64,000 nucleotides of DNA from Hymenobacter swuensis DY53 (GCF_000576555.1 NZ_CP007145.1:2170001-2234000), one strand, 5' to 3'; numbered from the stretch's first letter, positions 54,705 to 63,694 are shown. Notes: a model not told the origin generated them from the sequence alone. Program-made: numbers and translations.

Positions 54705-54803
54705 CTAGGCGGCGGGGTGCTGATTGGTGCCGCGCAGATAGGCACTGAATACAGCCAGCGTAGCCAGCAGCAGCACCGTGAACATGAGAGTGGGAGTGAC
54801 CAT
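54705..54803 (-). CDS. Predicted 32-residue single-pass membrane microprotein
   Basis: A short frame (MVTPTLMFTVLLLATLAVFS, then AYLRG and a polar tail, stop TAG) encodes one hydrophobic helix with a basic cytoplasmic end, resembling KdpF/CydX-like microproteins in shape only. It lies 89 bp upstream of the BON gene in the same direction. The other frames here give only His/Cys-rich sequence. Coding status needs expression evidence. Confidence 0.4.
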   Translation of the reverse strand: MVTPTLMFTVLLLATLAVFSAYLRGTNQHPAA

Positions 54804-54985
54804 GGCGAGGGAAAGTTGAGCGAGCCCACAGGCTTGCGGTGAATGAAATAACTGCTCCAAAATTCAGAATAATGAATATATAATGCCCTGATAAGCATCT
54901 GTTTGCCGGGTGACTTTTGTCATGTAAATTCCCTGCCCCTGCGTCGGCGACAAGCAATCGGCAAGCGTGGGCCGCCAGAAAAACG

Positions 54986-56473
54986 CTACGAGCGGGGGCC
55001 GAACAGGGCGCGGCGCAGGGGCTCGTCGCGGCGGTACACGTCGGGGAAAAACTGTAGGTGGCCGTGCTCGGCGGTGCAGGTGGCGTAGCGCACGTACAGT
55101 GGCATCGGGCGGCGTAGGCGAACGTCGCGGGGCGTGGGCTGGCGGGCGCACTCGGCCTCGCCGGGCAGGTGCACCGGGCGGCCCTCGCGGCGCAGCAGGT
55201 AGGCAGCCAGCGCCAGCGGCTCCTGCAGGCGCATGCAGCCGTGGCTCATAGCGCGGTCGGGCCGCTCAAAAAACTGCCGCATGGGCGTGTCGTGCAGATA
55301 CACCGAATACGGATTGGCGAAGCGGAATACGATGTTACCCAGGGCATTGTCGCAGCCCGCCGACTGCCGGATGGTGAAGCGGAAGTTCTGGGCCGTAACC
55401 GCCGTCCAGTTCACGCGGTAGGGGTCCAGATACCGGCCACCAGCGTCGTAGAGCGAGTAGTTGTTACGGGCCAGGTAGCCGGCATCGACTTTCAGGCGGG
55501 GCAGGATTTCCTTGGTGGCAATGGAGCGGGGCACGTGCCAGTCGGGGGCCAGGGTGAAGTGCGTGAGGCGGCTGCTGAGCGTAGACGTGGGCGTGCGGGG
55601 CTGCCCCACAATCACGCGGTGGCGGCGCACCACCGAGTCGTGCACCACCACCAGCAGCTCATAGGCTGGGATATTGATAAGAATGTAGCTGGAGTCGCCG
55701 GGCAGGGCATCCCAGCGCCACCGTTCCAGATTCAGGGCCGCCTGCTCATACTGGGCCTGTCGCCCGGCCACCGAATCAGCAGGCGCGGGCAGGGTCAGCC
55801 AGTGGGCCAGGGCCTGCTGGAGCTGCCGGTACTCGCGGTGGCGGGGCTGGCCGGCTACCATAGCCGCTGGCACCGCGCCACCGCCCAGGGCCGCCCGCAG
55901 TACTGGCGCCGGCCGCCACGCCCGCCCGGCTGCTTTCTCCGCCCCCGACCACGCGTACGGCTGCAACCGGCCCCGGCTCAGGTCGCGCATAAAGCGCAGG
56001 GTGGCGTCGCTCAGGTATACGTCCAGCAATGCTTGCTGCCGGACGTGTTGGGCCGGCAGCGCGGGCCGCCGCAACGAGTCGCGTAGGGCCTGCAGGCGCG
56101 GCCAATGGTAGTCAGTCGGGCGCAGGCCGTGTTCCAGGGCACGGGCCAGCTGGGCCAGGGCCGCCCGGGCATCAGCCGTCACCGAATCAGTGGCCAAAGT
56201 CCAGGCAGGGATAAAGTCGGCACCGTAAAATGCCCGCACATCGGGGCCGGCCTGCAGCCCCAGGCGCGCTTCGGCCCCGGGCACCACTGCCGTATCCAGC
56301 AGCTGCCGTATCTGGTCCGCTACGAGTGGTTGCGGACGAGCGGGGGCACCGGCCAGCGCCTGCGCAACCGGCATAGGCTGCTGCTGCTGCTGCTGCACTG
56401 ATCCACACCACTGCCCGGCCAGGGCCAAGCCAAAACAGCAGCAAACAAGACGGATGGCAGCCGGAGCAGTCAT
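54986..56473 (-). CDS. L,D-transpeptidase (YcbB-like YkuD family)
   Basis: A 495-residue protein with a signal-like N-terminus and a short poly-Gln tract (about residues 28-33). An N-terminal scaffold domain (about 50-220) precedes the YkuD catalytic domain (about 255-400: ILINIPAYELLVVV, VIVGQPRTPTSTLSS), with the active-site HDTP and SHGCMRLQ (catalytic Cys, His). It forms or modifies 3-3 peptidoglycan cross-links. The usual SHGCIR is SHGCMR here. Confidence 0.9.
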   Translation of the reverse strand: MTAPAAIRLVCCCFGLALAGQWCGSVQQQQQQPMPVAQALAGAPARPQPLVADQIRQLLDTAVVPGAEARLGLQAGPDVRAFYGADFIPAWTLATDSVTADARAALAQLARALEHGLRPTDYHWPRLQALRDSLRRPALPAQHVRQQALLDVYLSDATLRFMRDLSRGRLQPYAWSGAEKAAGRAWRPAPVLRAALGGGAVPAAMVAGQPRHREYRQLQQALAHWLTLPAPADSVAGRQAQYEQAALNLERWRWDALPGDSSYILINIPAYELLVVVHDSVVRRHRVIVGQPRTPTSTLSSRLTHFTLAPDWHVPRSIATKEILPRLKVDAGYLARNNYSLYDAGGRYLDPYRVNWTAVTAQNFRFTIRQSAGCDNALGNIVFRFANPYSVYLHDTPMRQFFERPDRAMSHGCMRLQEPLALAAYLLRREGRPVHLPGEAECARQPTPRDVRLRRPMPLYVRYATCTAEHGHLQFFPDVYRRDEPLRRALFGPRS

Positions 56474-56629
56474 AGGATGGATATAAGTGCAGAAAACGCC
56501 GGTGGGTTAGGTGTTTGCAGCATCCGGCTGGTGCTGGGGTCAGTTTGGCGGGAGAGATACTGCGCCGAACTCACCACGACACTGTCTCACTCAGAATGAC
56601 GTCCTTTTGACATTCATTTTTCTTAATCG

Positions 56630-57394
56630 TCACTCCCAAAACCACCACCAGCGGCGGGGGCGGTGGGTGGCGGTCAGTTGAAATTTGAGCACGGCGTGCT
56701 GCTCGATGTGGGCCAGGGCTTCCTCTACCGAATCAGTGTAGGTGAGCAGCTGCAGATCAGTGGGCGCTACCATGCCCTGCGCCTCCAGGCGGGCCAGCAG
56801 CGCCGGCAGCGGCTGCCAGTAGTCACGCCCCACTACCACCACCGGGAAGTTCTGAATCTTGCGGGTCTGGATCAGGGTCAGGGCCTCGAACAGCTCATCC
56901 AGCGTGCCAATACCGCCGGGCATGATGATGAAGGCGTAGGAATATTTGACCAGCAGCACCTTGCGCACGAAAAAATAGTGGCAGGCGAGCCACTTGTCGA
57001 GGTAGGCATTGGGCCGCTGCTCCTGGTCCAGCACGATGTTGCAGCCCACCGACAGCCCGCCTGCCTCGCGCGCACCGCGGTTGGCGGCCTCCATAATGCC
57101 CGGCCCGCCGCCGGTCAGCACCGTGAAGCCCTGCCGGCTCAGGCCCGCGCCTAGCTGCCGGGCCAGCTCGTAGTAGGGCGAGCCCGCTGCCACCCGCGCC
57201 GACCCAAAAACCGATACGCACGGCCCCACGAAGTGCAGCGCCCGAAATCCGCGTAGAAACTCGTGTAGCACGGTCCAGAGAAAGCGCATCTCGCTACGGC
57301 GGCTGCGCGGCCCGGCCAGAAACCGCCGTTCCGCCCGCCCGGCACTGCGCGCGGCGGTGTTAGGTTTCGGGACAGGAGCAGCAACAGCAGGCAT
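56630..57394 (-). CDS. LOG family (TIGR00730) Rossmann-fold protein
   Basis: A 254-residue lysine-decarboxylase-like/LOG protein: CVSVFGSARVAAGSPYYE, the phosphate motif TGGGPGIMEAANRGA, and the signature MPGGIGTLDELFEALTL. Family members are nucleoside 5'-monophosphate phosphoribohydrolases (cytokinin-activating in plants). An N-terminal basic extension of about 45 residues precedes the fold. The ATG at 57394 is used; the longer frame is unsupported. Confidence 0.88.
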   Translation of the reverse strand: MPAVAAPVPKPNTAARSAGRAERRFLAGPRSRRSEMRFLWTVLHEFLRGFRALHFVGPCVSVFGSARVAAGSPYYELARQLGAGLSRQGFTVLTGGGPGIMEAANRGAREAGGLSVGCNIVLDQEQRPNAYLDKWLACHYFFVRKVLLVKYSYAFIIMPGGIGTLDELFEALTLIQTRKIQNFPVVVVGRDYWQPLPALLARLEAQGMVAPTDLQLLTYTDSVEEALAHIEQHAVLKFQLTATHRPRRWWWFWE

Positions 57395-57468
57395 GGCAAT
57401 GGGTAAGAAGCAGCAGGGAAAAGGGAAGCTGATGCGGTAGCTACCCCCAGTCGTGGACCATAAGGCGG

Positions 57469-58299
57469 CTAAAATGGCTCCAGCGGCTCGTAGTGCAGTT
57501 CCTGCACCGTGAAGCGGGCGTAGGGGCGCTCCTGTCCATCCAACACCCACATGCCTTCCAGCAGCGTGGGCACCCGCACGCCGTGCAGCTGCTGGTAGTC
57601 ACTAAACCGGCCCCGCCACGGCAGCAGCTGGTTTTCGCCTTGATAGCGCTGGGTTTCGCACTGCACCAGTTCACCCTGGTGGTCAAAGCTGAACAGGTAT
57701 TGCAGCGTCTGGCCGCCGTACGTGAGGGTGAGGCGGGCTGAGTGCTCGTCTATGGCCGACCACTGCAGCCGTTCGGAGGGCAGCAGTGCCGTGGGCAGGA
57801 AGGCGCATTCGCTCAGCCAGCGCAGCAGCTCGCCCTGGTCGAAGTGCGGGCCGGTGCCATCCACTATCGGCACGGCTCCCAGCAGACGCACCCGCAGGCG
57901 GCCGTGGCCATCCACGAACTCGTCGCGGGCCGTAAACTGGCGGCTGGTGCCCTGCCAGATGAAAGCGGGCGGGTCGGCCATGATGTACTGTTCGCCTGCT
58001 ATGTCAACCCAGCCTTTATCGAGGTCGGTTTTGAACTGGCCGGTGTGGCGCAGCCGGACGCCGCGCAGGTAGGGCTGGCCGTCGGGCAGCACCCGGCGGA
58101 AGTAGCGCTGCACCGGGGCCGGCAGCCCGATTAGTTGGGCTTCGTGGTAGTGGCGCGGCGCGGCGTCGATGACGCCGGCAAACAAGTCGCGTACATCCTG
58201 GCGCAGCTGCCGGGCGGCCAGCGCCCGACTTACCAGCACGGCCGCTCCCGCCGCTCCCAGTGTGGCGGCCGTCAGCCATACTTTGGTGGTCGTTTTCAT
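57469..58299 (-). CDS. DUF6544 family protein
   Basis: A 276-residue protein with an N-terminal membrane anchor (KVWLTAATLGAAGAAVLVS) and a beta-rich domain with LPAPVQRYFRRVLPDGQPYL, VRLRHTGQFKTDLDKGWVDI and LLPWRGRFSDYQQLHGVRVP. It belongs to the DUF6544 (formerly DUF6920) group; function is unknown, possibly lipid or ligand binding in the periplasm. The ATG at 58299 begins the anchor. Confidence 0.78.
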   Translation of the reverse strand: MKTTTKVWLTAATLGAAGAAVLVSRALAARQLRQDVRDLFAGVIDAAPRHYHEAQLIGLPAPVQRYFRRVLPDGQPYLRGVRLRHTGQFKTDLDKGWVDIAGEQYIMADPPAFIWQGTSRQFTARDEFVDGHGRLRVRLLGAVPIVDGTGPHFDQGELLRWLSECAFLPTALLPSERLQWSAIDEHSARLTLTYGGQTLQYLFSFDHQGELVQCETQRYQGENQLLPWRGRFSDYQQLHGVRVPTLLEGMWVLDGQERPYARFTVQELHYEPLEPF

Positions 58300-58434
58300 A
58301 AGTGAAGCAAACAGCAAGAGCGAGAGGAAAAGAGCAGATAGCGCGAATTAGAAAATTGACAATCAATAATTTGTATAAGTTTTTGTGCTTGCCGATCCGC
58401 GGTTGGAGTGCCCTGCGGCGCTGGTGCCATAGCC

Positions 58435-58776
58435 CTACTGTTGCACCAGCTGGTAAGCCGTGATGAGCAGGATAAGCAGCACGATGCCGGAGTAGATGCG
58501 CTGATTATACCTGGCCAGCCAATTGGGCAAGTAGATGTCGAAATTGTCGGCCAGGGAGCTGGAGTAGCGGCGGGCCAGCACCGTGAGCGGGCACCTCAAC
58601 CGGAACAGCAGCAGCACCAGCCCTTCCGTCGCAATCAGACCGTAGCCCAGCCACAGCCGCCAGTCGAGCCGGCCCGCTACCGCCGCGTACAGCATGTAGA
58701 AAATGACGCCGTTGAAAAACAGCCAGATCAGTGTGTGCAGCGTCTTGATCAGCGTCAGGCTCAGGTGCCGGGTCAT
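58435..58776 (-). CDS. Hypothetical multi-pass membrane protein
   Basis: A 113-residue protein with three to four hydrophobic helices (LIWLFFNGVIFYMLYAAVAG, LWLGYGLIATEGLVLLLF, IYSGIVLLILLITAYQLV) and a conserved-looking loop CPLTVLARRYSSSLADNFD. A similar pattern exists in other Bacteroidota hypothetical proteins, but no function is known. It shares direction with the DUF6544 gene downstream. Confidence 0.7.
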   Translation of the reverse strand: MTRHLSLTLIKTLHTLIWLFFNGVIFYMLYAAVAGRLDWRLWLGYGLIATEGLVLLLFRLRCPLTVLARRYSSSLADNFDIYLPNWLARYNQRIYSGIVLLILLITAYQLVQQ

Positions 58777-58815
58777 GGTAGAGAGAATGAGTAGCAGCTC
58801 AGAGTATATCCTGAG

Positions 58816-58850
58816 AGTTGTCGCGCTTCGGCAAGTTCAGCACGACAACT
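58816..58850 (-). terminator. Terminator of amidohydrolase gene from repeat half-copy
   Basis: AGTTGTCGCGCT (58816-58827) pairs with AGCACGACAACT (58839-58850) with one mismatch. The loop TCGGCAAGTTC is the reverse-strand counterpart of the loop downstream of arsM. It is 12 bp past the amidohydrolase stop. Confidence 0.6.
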
Positions 58851-58861
58851 CCCCAAATACG

Positions 58862-60328
58862 CTAGTGAGTCGACGCTGCCGGTTCGGGTCGGGCGAGCTG
58901 CGCGGACCGTGCGGCGTCGGCGGCCAGCGCGGCCAGCGCGCTCTGGTTGAGCACCCGGCCGCGCAGCACCACGGCCCGCACCCGGCGCAGGTTGCGGATA
59001 TCCTCCAGCGGGTTGCCTTCGAGCAGCAGCAGGTCGGCGTGGTAGTCGGGCGCAATCTGGCCTAGGTCGAAGCGGTGGCCAGCGGCTATGGCGGGCACAA
59101 CGGTAGCCGCCTGCAGGGCCTGGCCGGGGCTAAGGCCGGCGGCCACCAGGCAATCCAACTCATCGAGCAGACTTGCGCCGTGAAAGACGTAGGGTACCGG
59201 CCCACCCGCGCCGGATCCGGCCATCAGCGGCACGCCCAGCCGCTGAAACTCCGCCACCATCCGGCGCCGCAAAGAGTCGATGGCGTGGGCCGCCTCGGCG
59301 GGGCGGCGGGCCTCGGCGGCCGCCCACTGCTGGCGCACGGCGGCGGGCACGTAGCGCAGGCGCGCATCGTTGGGAGTAAGGTCCCGGTGTTGTTGCGCGG
59401 CGCCGGTTAGCAGCATCGGTATCACTACGGTTTGCTGCCGGGCCAGCGCCTGGCCCAGCACCTGGCAGCGCGCCAGGCTGAAAGAGGCCGCAATGGCTTT
59501 CTGCTGTCCCGCAATCCGGGCCGGCAGATCACCCAGCGGCTGGGAGCCTGCCAGGGAGTGGGCACGCGCCGCCGCCAGTTCCTCTTCGCGGGTAGAGCAG
59601 CCCAGCAGCAGCTTATCGGTACCCTCTATCCAGCGGTGCCCGGCTGAGGCGGCTTCCAGGGCCAGCACTGCTTCGGGGATGGGCCCCACCAACGGAACGT
59701 GCCAGGTACGGGCGGCTTCCGCTACCCCCAGATAGGCCTCGCGCGGGAGCTGCACGGTGGTCGTGAGCCCGCGCCAGCCCTCTTGCAACAGCGCCTCGGC
59801 CTGGGCGCGGCCTTCTGCGCGGGTGGCGGCCCGGTGCCGGCCGGCCCCGTTCGGGCCATCCACCACGCCCCCGGCCAGCTCGATGCGGGGGCTGGATTGC
59901 TGGCCGCTTTCCAGGGCGCGCACTATAGCCAGCAGCTCAGCGCGGGGCCGCCCGGTGCTCTGGTCGCGGATGCTGGTGATGCCGTAAGCTACGTATAGCG
60001 GCAGGGCTTGCACGTCGGCGGCGGCATCAAGCACGCACACGCGGCTGTCCCAGAGGCCCGGCACCAGGTACAGGCCGCGGCCGTTAAGGCGCTGCACCGC
60101 CCGCCCCGTCGGCGCCTGCTTGCCCACCGACTCAATGCAGCCGTCGCGCACCACCACCGTACGGTCTTCCAGCACGTACTCGCGCACCACGTCCACTATA
60201 TTGACGTGCGAAATCACCAGCAGGCCGGCCGCCGGCAAGGGGTGCGGCGGGGCTATGGGCGGGGTTTGGGCCTGCCCGGCGGTGAAGCTCAGGCAAGCCA
60301 ATAGCCAGGATAAGACGGACGTTTTCAT
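58862..60328 (-). CDS. Amidohydrolase-superfamily protein lacking metal ligands
   Basis: A 488-residue exported protein (signal SWLLACLSFTAGQAQ) with an amidohydrolase composite domain: VISHVNIVDVVREYVLEDRT, LYLVPGLWDSRVC, LYVAYGITSIRDQS, and a C-terminal LGQIAPDYHADLLLLEGNPL. The HxH metal motif normally after GLWD is SRVC here. The later metal-site positions also appear replaced (IEG for IEH, AGSGAG for AGTDAG). The fold looks intact but metal-dependent hydrolysis is improbable. The ATG at 60328 is used rather than a TTG. Confidence 0.82.
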   Translation of the reverse strand: MKTSVLSWLLACLSFTAGQAQTPPIAPPHPLPAAGLLVISHVNIVDVVREYVLEDRTVVVRDGCIESVGKQAPTGRAVQRLNGRGLYLVPGLWDSRVCVLDAAADVQALPLYVAYGITSIRDQSTGRPRAELLAIVRALESGQQSSPRIELAGGVVDGPNGAGRHRAATRAEGRAQAEALLQEGWRGLTTTVQLPREAYLGVAEAARTWHVPLVGPIPEAVLALEAASAGHRWIEGTDKLLLGCSTREEELAAARAHSLAGSQPLGDLPARIAGQQKAIAASFSLARCQVLGQALARQQTVVIPMLLTGAAQQHRDLTPNDARLRYVPAAVRQQWAAAEARRPAEAAHAIDSLRRRMVAEFQRLGVPLMAGSGAGGPVPYVFHGASLLDELDCLVAAGLSPGQALQAATVVPAIAAGHRFDLGQIAPDYHADLLLLEGNPLEDIRNLRRVRAVVLRGRVLNQSALAALAADAARSAQLARPEPAASTH

Positions 60329-60387
60329 ACAATCCAAGTCGAAAGCTAGGGAGTCGCATCAGGGTTAATGCGGGCGGAATGGTCTTG

Positions 60388-61809
60388 CTAGATGCCCTCG
60401 AATAACCGGGCGGCTTCCAGGTAGTCGGGTACTTTCACGTTGGGCCAGTGGTGCTCCTGGCGCAGCGTTTCGGCCAGGGCTCCGGCGGCTTCCGGCTCGC
60501 CGTGCACCACGAAGGTGCGCTTGGGCGGCTGCTGGAAGTTGCTTAGCCAGCGCAGCAGCTCTCCACGGTCGGCGTGGGCCGAGAAGCCGTCTAGGTGCTC
60601 GACGTGGCAGCGCACCGGCACCAGCTCGCCAAACATCTTCACCTCCGACTCGCCGTCCTGCAGGCGGCGGCCGCGGGTGCCTTCGGCCTGGTAGCCGATG
60701 AGCAGCAGCGTGTCCTGGGGGCGGGGCAGGCGGTGGTAGAGGTGATGCACGATGCGCCCGCCGGTGCACATGCCGCTGGCCGAGATGATGATGGCCTGGC
60801 CGGCTTTATCATTAAGCGCTTTCGAGTCCGGGGCTTCCGTGACGAAGTGCAGCCCCGGAAAGTCGAACACGTTGCCGTGACCCAGCCGGTGCGCCGCCGG
60901 GTGGCGCGGGTACAAATCCGACACCCGAATACCCATGGGGCTGTCCACGTACACCGGCACCTGAGGCACGCGGCCCTCGGCGCGCAGGTTTTTGAGGTAG
61001 TAGAGCAACGTTTGGGTGCGGCCTACGGCAAAGGCCGCCACTAGCAGCACGCCGCCCCGGCCCAGAGCCTCGTTCACCACCCGCGCCAGTTCGGCCTCGG
61101 GGTCTTCGATGCGCGTTTCGCGGTTGCCGTACGTGGATTCCACCAGCAGTACATCGGCCTGCCCTATGGCCGCCGGGTCGTGCATCACGGGGTTGTCGTA
61201 GCGGCCCAGGTCGCCGCTGAATACCAGCTGCTTGCGCTGGGTGGTGCCCTGCACGCCCAGCTCCGCAATGGCCGAGCCCAGGATGTGGCCGGCCTCGCGG
61301 AACGTGAGCGTGAGGGAACCCTCGAGGAAAGTAAGGGGGGCGTCGTAGGCCACGCTTTCCACCAGCGGCAGCACCTGCTGCACATCGGCCTGGGTGTAGA
61401 GGGGCTGGGCAGGGTGATGCTTGGAGTAGCCTTTCCTGTTGGCGAAGGCCGCTTCCTCTTCCTGCAGCTTGGCCGAGTCGAGAAGCATGATGCTGAGCAG
61501 GTCGGCGGTGGGCTCAGTGCAGAAGATGCGGCCCCGGAACCCGTCGCGCACCAGCTTGGGCAAGTAGCCACTGTGGTCGATGTGGGCGTGGGTGAGCACC
61601 ACGGCCGCCAGCCCGGCCGGGTCGAAGGGCAAACTTTCCCGGTTGCGCAGCCGTAGCTCCTTCAGCCCCTGAAACAGGCCGCAATCGATGAGCACCTGGC
61701 GCCGGCCGCCGGGCGCACCGGGCATGTCGCCACTGCCATCGAGGGTGAGCAGGTACTTGGACCCCGTGACGCAGTGGGCGGCACCGAGAAATTGCAGACT
61801 GACATCCAT
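60388..61809 (-). CDS. Metallo-beta-lactamase / beta-CASP RNA-processing protein
   Basis: A 473-residue protein. The metallo-beta-lactamase domain has FLGAAHCVTGSKYLL and THAHIDHSGYLP (about residue 67), the beta-CASP insert FAVGRTQTLLYYL and SASGMCTGGRI, and a C-terminal RMMBL (HLDGFSAHADRGELLRWL, TFVVHGEPEAA). It is related to bacterial CPSF-like exonucleases or RNase J paralogs. In several phyla such genes accompany Usp/BON stress loci, as here. Confidence 0.92.
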   Translation of the reverse strand: MDVSLQFLGAAHCVTGSKYLLTLDGSGDMPGAPGGRRQVLIDCGLFQGLKELRLRNRESLPFDPAGLAAVVLTHAHIDHSGYLPKLVRDGFRGRIFCTEPTADLLSIMLLDSAKLQEEEAAFANRKGYSKHHPAQPLYTQADVQQVLPLVESVAYDAPLTFLEGSLTLTFREAGHILGSAIAELGVQGTTQRKQLVFSGDLGRYDNPVMHDPAAIGQADVLLVESTYGNRETRIEDPEAELARVVNEALGRGGVLLVAAFAVGRTQTLLYYLKNLRAEGRVPQVPVYVDSPMGIRVSDLYPRHPAAHRLGHGNVFDFPGLHFVTEAPDSKALNDKAGQAIIISASGMCTGGRIVHHLYHRLPRPQDTLLLIGYQAEGTRGRRLQDGESEVKMFGELVPVRCHVEHLDGFSAHADRGELLRWLSNFQQPPKRTFVVHGEPEAAGALAETLRQEHHWPNVKVPDYLEAARLFEGI

Positions 61810-62014
61810 GAGACAAGGGAGAAGGTGAAGCTGCTGCAAGATTGCCGGTCCTGATGCCAGCTCCCATGACGGAAATCAGCCCGCCAACTAACATTCAGCA
61901 TAGTGCGGGCCGGGCCGAGCAGGGGCTTTGCCTAACGTTTCATGTTGCTGCCGCTGCTGCTCATGGTGCCGTCCCTGCTCATCCTCACCGACTGTCTTGT
62001 CCTGAATAAGTTGA

Positions 62015-62320
62015 CAGTTTCGTCGGGCGCAGGTCAAGAGGTGGGTCATGTAGTTATCGTTCCAGCCCGCGTTACGTCGTTGGGCTCGCAGACTTTCGGG
62101 GTTTTCCTTGCTGCAAGAAGTTGAAAGCCAGTTTGTGCAAGACAGCGAAGTTTCAGGTCGCTACCCGGTCGCGGCTGCGGGCCTCATTCTCGTGGAAGGC
62201 GAAGTCTAGCACCCAATGCAGGCTGTTTTCGATGGTTCAGTGGCGGCAAATAGCCCGGATGAGCACGGCCGTGGCATCGGGACAACTGGTTAAGTAGTAA
62301 CGCCACTCGCCTGCTGGCCA
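62015..62320 (-). pseudogene. ISAs1-family transposase, C-terminal fragment
   Basis: The minus strand encodes GEWRYYLTSCPDATAVLIRA, then TIENSLHWVLDFAFHENEAR, then NFAVLHKLAFNFLQQ and, after a frame change, LRAQRRNAGWNDNYMTHLL. This is the end of an ISAs1 transposase. Two in-frame stops and one frameshift are present and the N-terminal part is absent. It abuts the resolvase fragment. Confidence 0.8.
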
Positions 62321-62883
62321 GTTTGCGCAAAGGGCGGACCGTGTATATCTATAAACTAGATCGGCTGGGGCGCCCACTCAAGCACCCGCTGGGCATGGTA
62401 GCCGAGCTGGAGTTTAAGAGCGTGTTTAGGGATTTATGAAAATGTCGTTTCCGTCATGCTTTGACAGGCGGCCGCCAGATGAAGCGTGACGTTCTTTTTA
62501 CATTCCCAAACATACTCTAAAGGGTAGGGCTGGCCTCGCTTACAGATGCCATTAACACGACCTCCGCCCAGAGACGGCTTGTGTTTAACCTGTTTGCCTC
62601 GCTGGCCGAATTCGAGCGAGAGCTCATCCAGGAACGGACCTACGTCAGCTTAGCAGCCGCTCGGGCGCCGTGCCGCGTTGGGGGCCGCCGACGGAGACTA
62701 TCGGAAGAAGCCGAGCGCACGGCCATTGTGGCCGAGAAGATCTATAAGGAACAGAAACTGAGTGTCAATGAGATTGCCCAGCGTCTGCGCATCTCCAAAG
62801 TCACCCTCTGCAAATATTTGCGCCATCTGGGCGTCGTTATCCACAGTTATCATAAAGCCATCGTAGCCAAGTTGACCGCTTGA
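62311..62883 (+). pseudogene. Serine recombinase (resolvase) interrupted by a 100-bp insertion
   Basis: The first part (LLASLRKGRTVYIYKLDRLG, then RPLKHPLGMVAELEF) ends at 62417. The second part (VGLASLTDAINTTSAQRRLV, then FNLFASLAEFERELIQERT, a basic linker and a C-terminal HTH ending KLTA) begins after 62520. A 100-bp MITE-like insertion separates them, and a one-base loss (GGG before GTAGGG) also shifts the frame. The N-terminal catalytic Ser region is missing at the ISAs1 junction. Non-functional. Confidence 0.82.
62418..62517. mobile_element. MITE-like 100-bp insertion with TAA target duplication
   Basis: The ends GAGCGTGTTTAGGGAT and (reverse complement of the right end) GAGTATGTTTGGGAAT agree at 12 of 16 positions. 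TAA flanks both sides (62415-62417 and 62518-62520). No coding capacity is present. The interior has inverted CGTCATGCTT (62452-62461) / AAGCGTGACG (62482-62491) arms like the dispersed palindrome family. The TNA duplication points to mobilisation by an IS5-family transposase. Confidence 0.75.
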
Positions 62884-62980
62884 GTTTTGGGCCTACCCAT
62901 TGGTCAAATTCCTTAACGTGCCATTTATTCCGTTTTCTGAGATGACCACGCATAACGTTCTATCCACTTATCCAGACACC

Positions 62981-63595
62981 TCAGGCCAGCTGCCCCACCC
63001 ATACCCAGCCGGTTTGTACCAGCAGGTACTCGTCGTTATCCTCAGGTTGATAGAGATTGTGCGGTTTTTCGAGGGCCCAGGCGGGCCAGCCGTCGGGGTA
63101 ATCAAACGAATCCACCAGTATTTCCCAGGGGTACGTCTGCCACGTCAGCTTATCCGCGCCGGGTAGTTCCCAGTATTCCGCCGGCAGGGGTGGGCCTTCG
63201 GGGGCAGGTTCTCCGAATAGTGTGCGGTAGTAGTTTGCCCTTGCACCGATTCCCGCTACTACCTGGGAGCTATGTGCGAATTCCGGCTCTACCAGCCATA
63301 TGGCGGTATACACTGGTTCGGCTAGCGCAGCCAAGGCCGGTTGCCACACGAAGAAGGTCGTAAGCAGATGCTGGGTCGCCAGTTGCCGCACCTGCTTCGG
63401 CGGCTGCCGGTGGTGCCAGTGCCACGGGTGCAAGCCCAGCTTTTCATAGTAGTACTGATGCTCCAGCAGGGTGTCAATAGAGAAAGGGGCTACCCAGGTG
63501 CTTTCGGCCTGGAGCCGCCTCAGATGCCGCTTGCCGCCTCGTAACTTCTTGTAATCCCGGTAGTAGGTGCCGCGACGATGCTTTATTGCCCTCAT
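62981..63595 (-). CDS. Hypothetical protein, aromatic-rich
   Basis: A 204-residue protein with a basic N-terminus (MRAIKHRRGTYYRDYKKLRG) and many Trp/Tyr/His residues (LGLHPWHWHHRQPPKQ, ALEKPHNLYQPEDNDEYLL). No signal peptide or membrane helix is seen and no family is recognised. It stands between mobile-element fragments, so it may be accessory cargo. Confidence 0.6.
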   Translation of the reverse strand: MRAIKHRRGTYYRDYKKLRGGKRHLRRLQAESTWVAPFSIDTLLEHQYYYEKLGLHPWHWHHRQPPKQVRQLATQHLLTTFFVWQPALAALAEPVYTAIWLVEPEFAHSSQVVAGIGARANYYRTLFGEPAPEGPPLPAEYWELPGADKLTWQTYPWEILVDSFDYPDGWPAWALEKPHNLYQPEDNDEYLLVQTGWVWVGQLA

Positions 63596-63694
63596 GCTTG
63601 TGCGTTGAGTATGGGAGACAAAGTAATATTTGCTAAAATGCTATATCTTTACTAATTACCTATAGGTTGTCTGTAAGTCCTTACTCACCATTGC

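Noticed and set aside
54616..54957. His-rich N-terminal extension of the BON protein (HGHSHSHVHG)
   Set aside because: It lies upstream of the ATG that starts the BON repeats, and its codons overlap the candidate membrane microprotein in a more plausible frame.
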